60,000 nucleotides of DNA from Liolophura sinensis. Its lineage: Eukaryota; Mollusca; Polyplacophora; Chitonida; Chitonidae. Positions 56,771 through 60,000 of this stretch are shown one piece after another. A program made the position numbers and the translations under genes. Position 1 is the stretch's first letter, and each line of letters opens with the position of its first letter. The notes beneath the pieces are model-generated. The model made no database searches. It saw nothing but the letters and a program-made list of their open reading frames with translations, and was not told the origin of the DNA. The stretch covers positions 27,227,732-27,287,731 of the forward strand of contig NC_088304.1 of NCBI RefSeq assembly GCF_032854445.1, read 5' to 3'.

Positions 56771-58175
56771 AGACGAAGACCCCAGATGTGATACCGCCTA
56801 CCAGTCCTGATATTAGGAGGAAACGTATTGGGTTGTCTTGATTTTTATACGTCCATTGGTAAACTTGATGTTTACGTGACCATCGTTAAACAAAATGCAC
56901 ACATTACATCTCCAGTGCTGATTCTTGTAACGTTAATATAAATACCGGTATATTAAAAATGCAAAGCTGCAGTCTTGATTTACGTAATTTGAGGAACATG
57001 CAACATGTGTATGGTCATACCATTTAGTAATGATACTTGAATAATACAGAAACGTTTATGCATTTTGATCTATTGCTAATATATTGATAGATTCAGAACA
57101 TAATCGATTGAATAGTGTTATTTTTTGCATTAACATTTTTGCGACATTTCCGCATGGTTGTGAACAATCATGAGTAGTGAAATAACTGGAAAAGACAATT
57201 TACACGTTTCAGGTCGTCCGACAGAATTTCAGAATAAAAACAGCGAAATCCCACACACTCGAATGCTACATATGGTTTGTCCTTTTTTCTATTTCGCTAA
57301 CCAAAAATTTGTCATGTTTATGCAAAATAAAACCCTTGGCTTATTCTGGTCCGTGTAGCAGTCAGCAATGTGCACTCACTTTATAGAACTGTTTTAACTT
57401 CTTAATATGCATTTTAAGCAGAAACAAAGGTACAAAAATCCCACATTTCTTCTTAGAGTGTAAAAGCCGCTGTACACTATACAATTTTTCTAAGGTTCCA
57501 GCCTGGTCAGTCTGGCAATTACAAGTTAAGTAACCCAGAAACATCTTCAGTAAGAAAAATTGTTTTCCTGCCAACATGATTAACTCCCCTGAGCTGAGTG
57601 GAAAGTTGAATTTTCCTATGCAGGGGCTTGTGCAGTTGTTTATGGCGAACAAATTAATATGGCTGTGTGTATCAAAGGTTGTTTAAATTCTGCTGCGTTT
57701 GCTAGTGTCTATTAAATATTATAAAGTAAGGCACAGAGGAATACATATTTTGCTGCGCTCGGTTGTGAAATGTCCACATTCACTGCCAAAGTAAAAAGAA
57801 GTGTTAGATAAAACAATCGTCCTAAACCAACCTTAGTTATAGGGGCTCATAAATATTTTGTTTTATTTTCACACATGCCGTTGTGCGTGACATACAGGCT
57901 TGCTCGCCATATTGCTTTAAGACAAATAAGTGGTCATCAATTAACGCTTGCAAAAGTCACATGTAATGACTCCACGACGTCATATGACTGAAAAATGACT
58001 GATTTATACATGCATATGAACATAATAGTAGTTTGAATGTATGATCTGACTAAAATATCAAATGATGGATTGTTTTTATTATAGGGATATTGTGCATCAA
58101 ACAGATCATGTTCACCTGTCTCTGGAATAGCAAAGGGAGCATACTTTGTCAGCACTCATACCCATGCTTAAGAAT
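56771..58175. other. No gene recognised
   Basis: Would be intron if the candidate first exon at 56400 is real. A possible small exon at 57212-57273 has only moderate splice sites. Confidence 0.4.
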
Positions 58176-58453
58176 TTATTTATTTATTTATTCATTTATT
58201 TGATTGGTGTTTTACGCCGTACTCAAGAATATTTCATTTATACGGCGGCGGCCAACATTATGGTGGGTGGAAACCGGGCAGAGCCCGGGGGAAACCCACG
58301 ACCATCCGCAGGTTGCTGGAAGACCTTCCCACTTACGGCCGGAGAGGAAGCCAGCATGAACTGGACTTGAACTCACAGCGACCGCATTGGTGAGAGACTC
58401 CTGGGTCATTACGCTGCGCTAGCGCGGTAACCGACTGAGCCACGGAGGCCCCG
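58176..58453 (-). mobile_element. SINE family A, full-length reference copy with 14-bp target duplication
   Basis: 278 bp flanked by CCATGCTTAAGAAT at 58162-58175 and 58454-58467. On the minus strand it reads a tRNA-like head (ggcctccgtggctcagtcgg A box; gcggtcgctgtgagttcaag B box), a body with gcgggtttcccccgg-type GC motifs, and the tail gtaaaacaccaatcaaataaatg(aataaat)n. The family looks like the widespread tRNA-derived molluscan SINEs. I cannot assign its database name. Confidence 0.88.
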
Positions 58454-58467
58454 CCATGCTTAAGAAT

Positions 58468-58702
58468 ATTTCACTTATATTCTTTATACATATTCCAGCA
58501 TTATGGTGGGAGGAAACCCGGCAAAGCATGAGGAAACCCCGACCAATTATGGTGGGAGGAAACCCGGCAGATCATGAGGAAACCCCGAGTCTCGGCAGTT
58601 TGTTGGCAGACCTTTACGCGTACGACAGCATAAACTCGGAGGGGCCGTATTGGTATCAAAATTCTGCACCAACACATTAACCAATTGACCACGGAGGCTA
58701 CA
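58468..58702 (-). mobile_element. SINE family A, diverged copy with internal duplication
   Basis: An adjacent older copy. Its segment attatggtgggaggaaaccc..gaggaaaccccgacc occurs twice in tandem (58498-58545 and 58546-58587). A decayed head lies at the right (ccaattgaccacggaggct). Confidence 0.6.
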
Positions 58703-59535
58703 GTATGGCATTCTTGAGGTTCTGATCCACAGTCAACAAAATAAACACTTTGGCCATGTTTATTGTAACCGCAACACCAGAGCATGAAATTAGCAAATCT
58801 TGTCATTGTATTTGTAATTAACATAGTATATAATCGCTTTCTGAACACGAGCCCAATTATTACTGATTTAGTGCTGTGAAACCATTTCGATAATATATAT
58901 GTTAAAAAAATATGCTTCAAGAAAATTGAATGTTATTTTTATGGGGAGTGGTATTATTCTTTTTATTGTGTATAAGTTTCATTAGGGAAAACGCGAGAAC
59001 AACCTGGATAAAACAGTTATGCACATCTTGCTATATACATGTAGCCCTCGACATTTAACTGTGTAAACCCATAACCAAATCTCAGGGAGCTGTGCTCATT
59101 GTCCATATTCTTGTCGCATTTCCTACCATCCATGATGGCTGTGGTACCGAGGGTCTCAAATGTTTTTAGAGGCAAGCTTAGTTTTGTAGCAGAACTTCCT
59201 GCACGAGATTTCTTAGGGTGTTCTATCGTAAATTACTATAAAAATAGCATGTAGAAAAATTTGAAAACTATGTCTTGTCTGCAAAAGTAACCTTTGGCTA
59301 ATGTTATCATTTTAAAACCAACCAACGGTAAATAAAGATTGTGGAATATACCCTTTGGTGTTAGTGTGCCACTTTCTGTCAACGGGTGCAGCTGATATAG
59401 CATGTAAGTATCTGCGTTACTTCCCATATATTACATCGGTGTCATTATGAGACTAGTGCCCCGTATGGCTGGTATTACAATAATGAAAACTGTGGGCAGG
59501 TATGAGTTTTAATGATGGAAGTTTGAAATTCCAGG
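58703..59535. other. No gene recognised
   Basis: AT-rich sequence. Nothing supported. Confidence 0.5.
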
Positions 59536-59664
59536 TGACAGGACTCAAGGACACATGCGGTGATACGGCTGCGAGTGACGTCCCCATGGCGTTGCTAAAC
59601 GCCATTCCCAGCTGCTGGCATAGAAATACCCAGATTTTTACGGTCAGCCTATGTCAAGATTAAT
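59536..59664 (+). CDS. Candidate exon (weak)
   Basis: After GAAATTCCAG one frame of 42 codons is open to TAA, while the other two close quickly. It includes DTCGDTAASDVPMALLNA. GC content and codon mix are higher than in the flanks. The minus strand cannot be ruled out and the family is unknown. Confidence 0.18.
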
Positions 59665-59821
59665 ACGGCTGCTTTCTCACAGGCTGGACAAGGTATGCAC
59701 CAATGCTTATAGGGCTGCACCTCCCCTGAGGTACTCTCCCTTTTAAAAGTCCGATTTTAGAAGTAATGGGTGGTTAGGTGGAATCTCAGTATTACATTTA
59801 ATGACAAGATTCGGAGTTAAA

Positions 59822-60000
59822 ACTAGTCAAGCCGAAACAGGCATTCGTATACCAGCCGTCAACCATAATGGGGTTCCAGGTCAATAATCGCAAGGTCAAT
59901 TCTCACAAACAACGTATCACAAACCACCAAATAACTAAGAAGATATATAAAGTACGAAAACAGGACGGTATCATGCAAAGGTAAGCAGTCAACAGTTTTC
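59822..60000 (-). repeat. Dispersed repeat family R4, copy cut by the window edge
   Basis: Contains aaacaggcattcgtataccagccgtcaaccat, aggtcaataatcgcaaggtcaattc and gtaagcagtcaacagttttc, and continues past the window. Confidence 0.55.

Noticed and set aside
57170-57358. Small plus-strand coding frame starting MSSEITGKDN
   Set aside because: Low-complexity AT-rich context with moderate splice sites only. It could be part of the gene starting at 56.4 kb, but nothing shows it.
58350-58453. tRNA gene on the minus strand
   Set aside because: It is the head of a full-length SINE flanked by a target duplication.

Overview
The window is animal nuclear DNA. It is AT-rich, with short exons, long introns, consensus GT/AG splice sites, and many tRNA-derived SINEs and minisatellites. 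The SINE family and a shell-matrix-type gene point to a conchiferan mollusc (bivalve or gastropod). Species cannot be told from the sequence.

The one gene that can be assembled end to end is on the minus strand, from about 46.95 kb down to about 32.28 kb. It has a TATA box, a non-coding first exon, 13 coding exons, a stop and an AATAAA signal. All splice phases agree and the coding exons total 2601 nt, giving an 866-residue secreted protein. The order of parts is: signal peptide, two von Willebrand A domains with intact MIDAS motifs, a TDIPSTT-repeat Ser/Thr linker, two Cys-rich chitin-binding (peritrophin-A/CBM14) modules, a shorter third Cys-rich module, and a laminin-G-like domain. This is the architecture of Pif97/BMSP-type mollusc shell matrix proteins. 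There is no acidic Pif80-like tail. A 30-nt microexon joins the two VWA exons.

Elsewhere I see only exon candidates. These are a hemopexin-like terminal exon at the left edge (+), three phase-compatible minus-strand exons at 28.2, 25.0 and 20.9 kb, a terminal exon at 29.2-29.5 kb (+), and a TATA-plus-donor first exon at 56.4 kb (+) near a weaker exon candidate at 59.5 kb.

The rest is dominated by repeats. SINE family A has about twenty copies, several with exact target-site duplications and one nested in another. Family B is a second tRNA-headed SINE. Two further dispersed families are labelled R3 and R4. There is a mariner/Tc1 relic with terminal inverted repeats and a transposase C-terminus, a probable MITE, and minisatellites with periods of 27, 161 (47+57+57), 28, 58, about 107, 21 and about 117 bp. 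Several of these create long but probably meaningless open frames. I saw no rRNA, CRISPR, bacterial or viral gene content and no complete tRNA gene.
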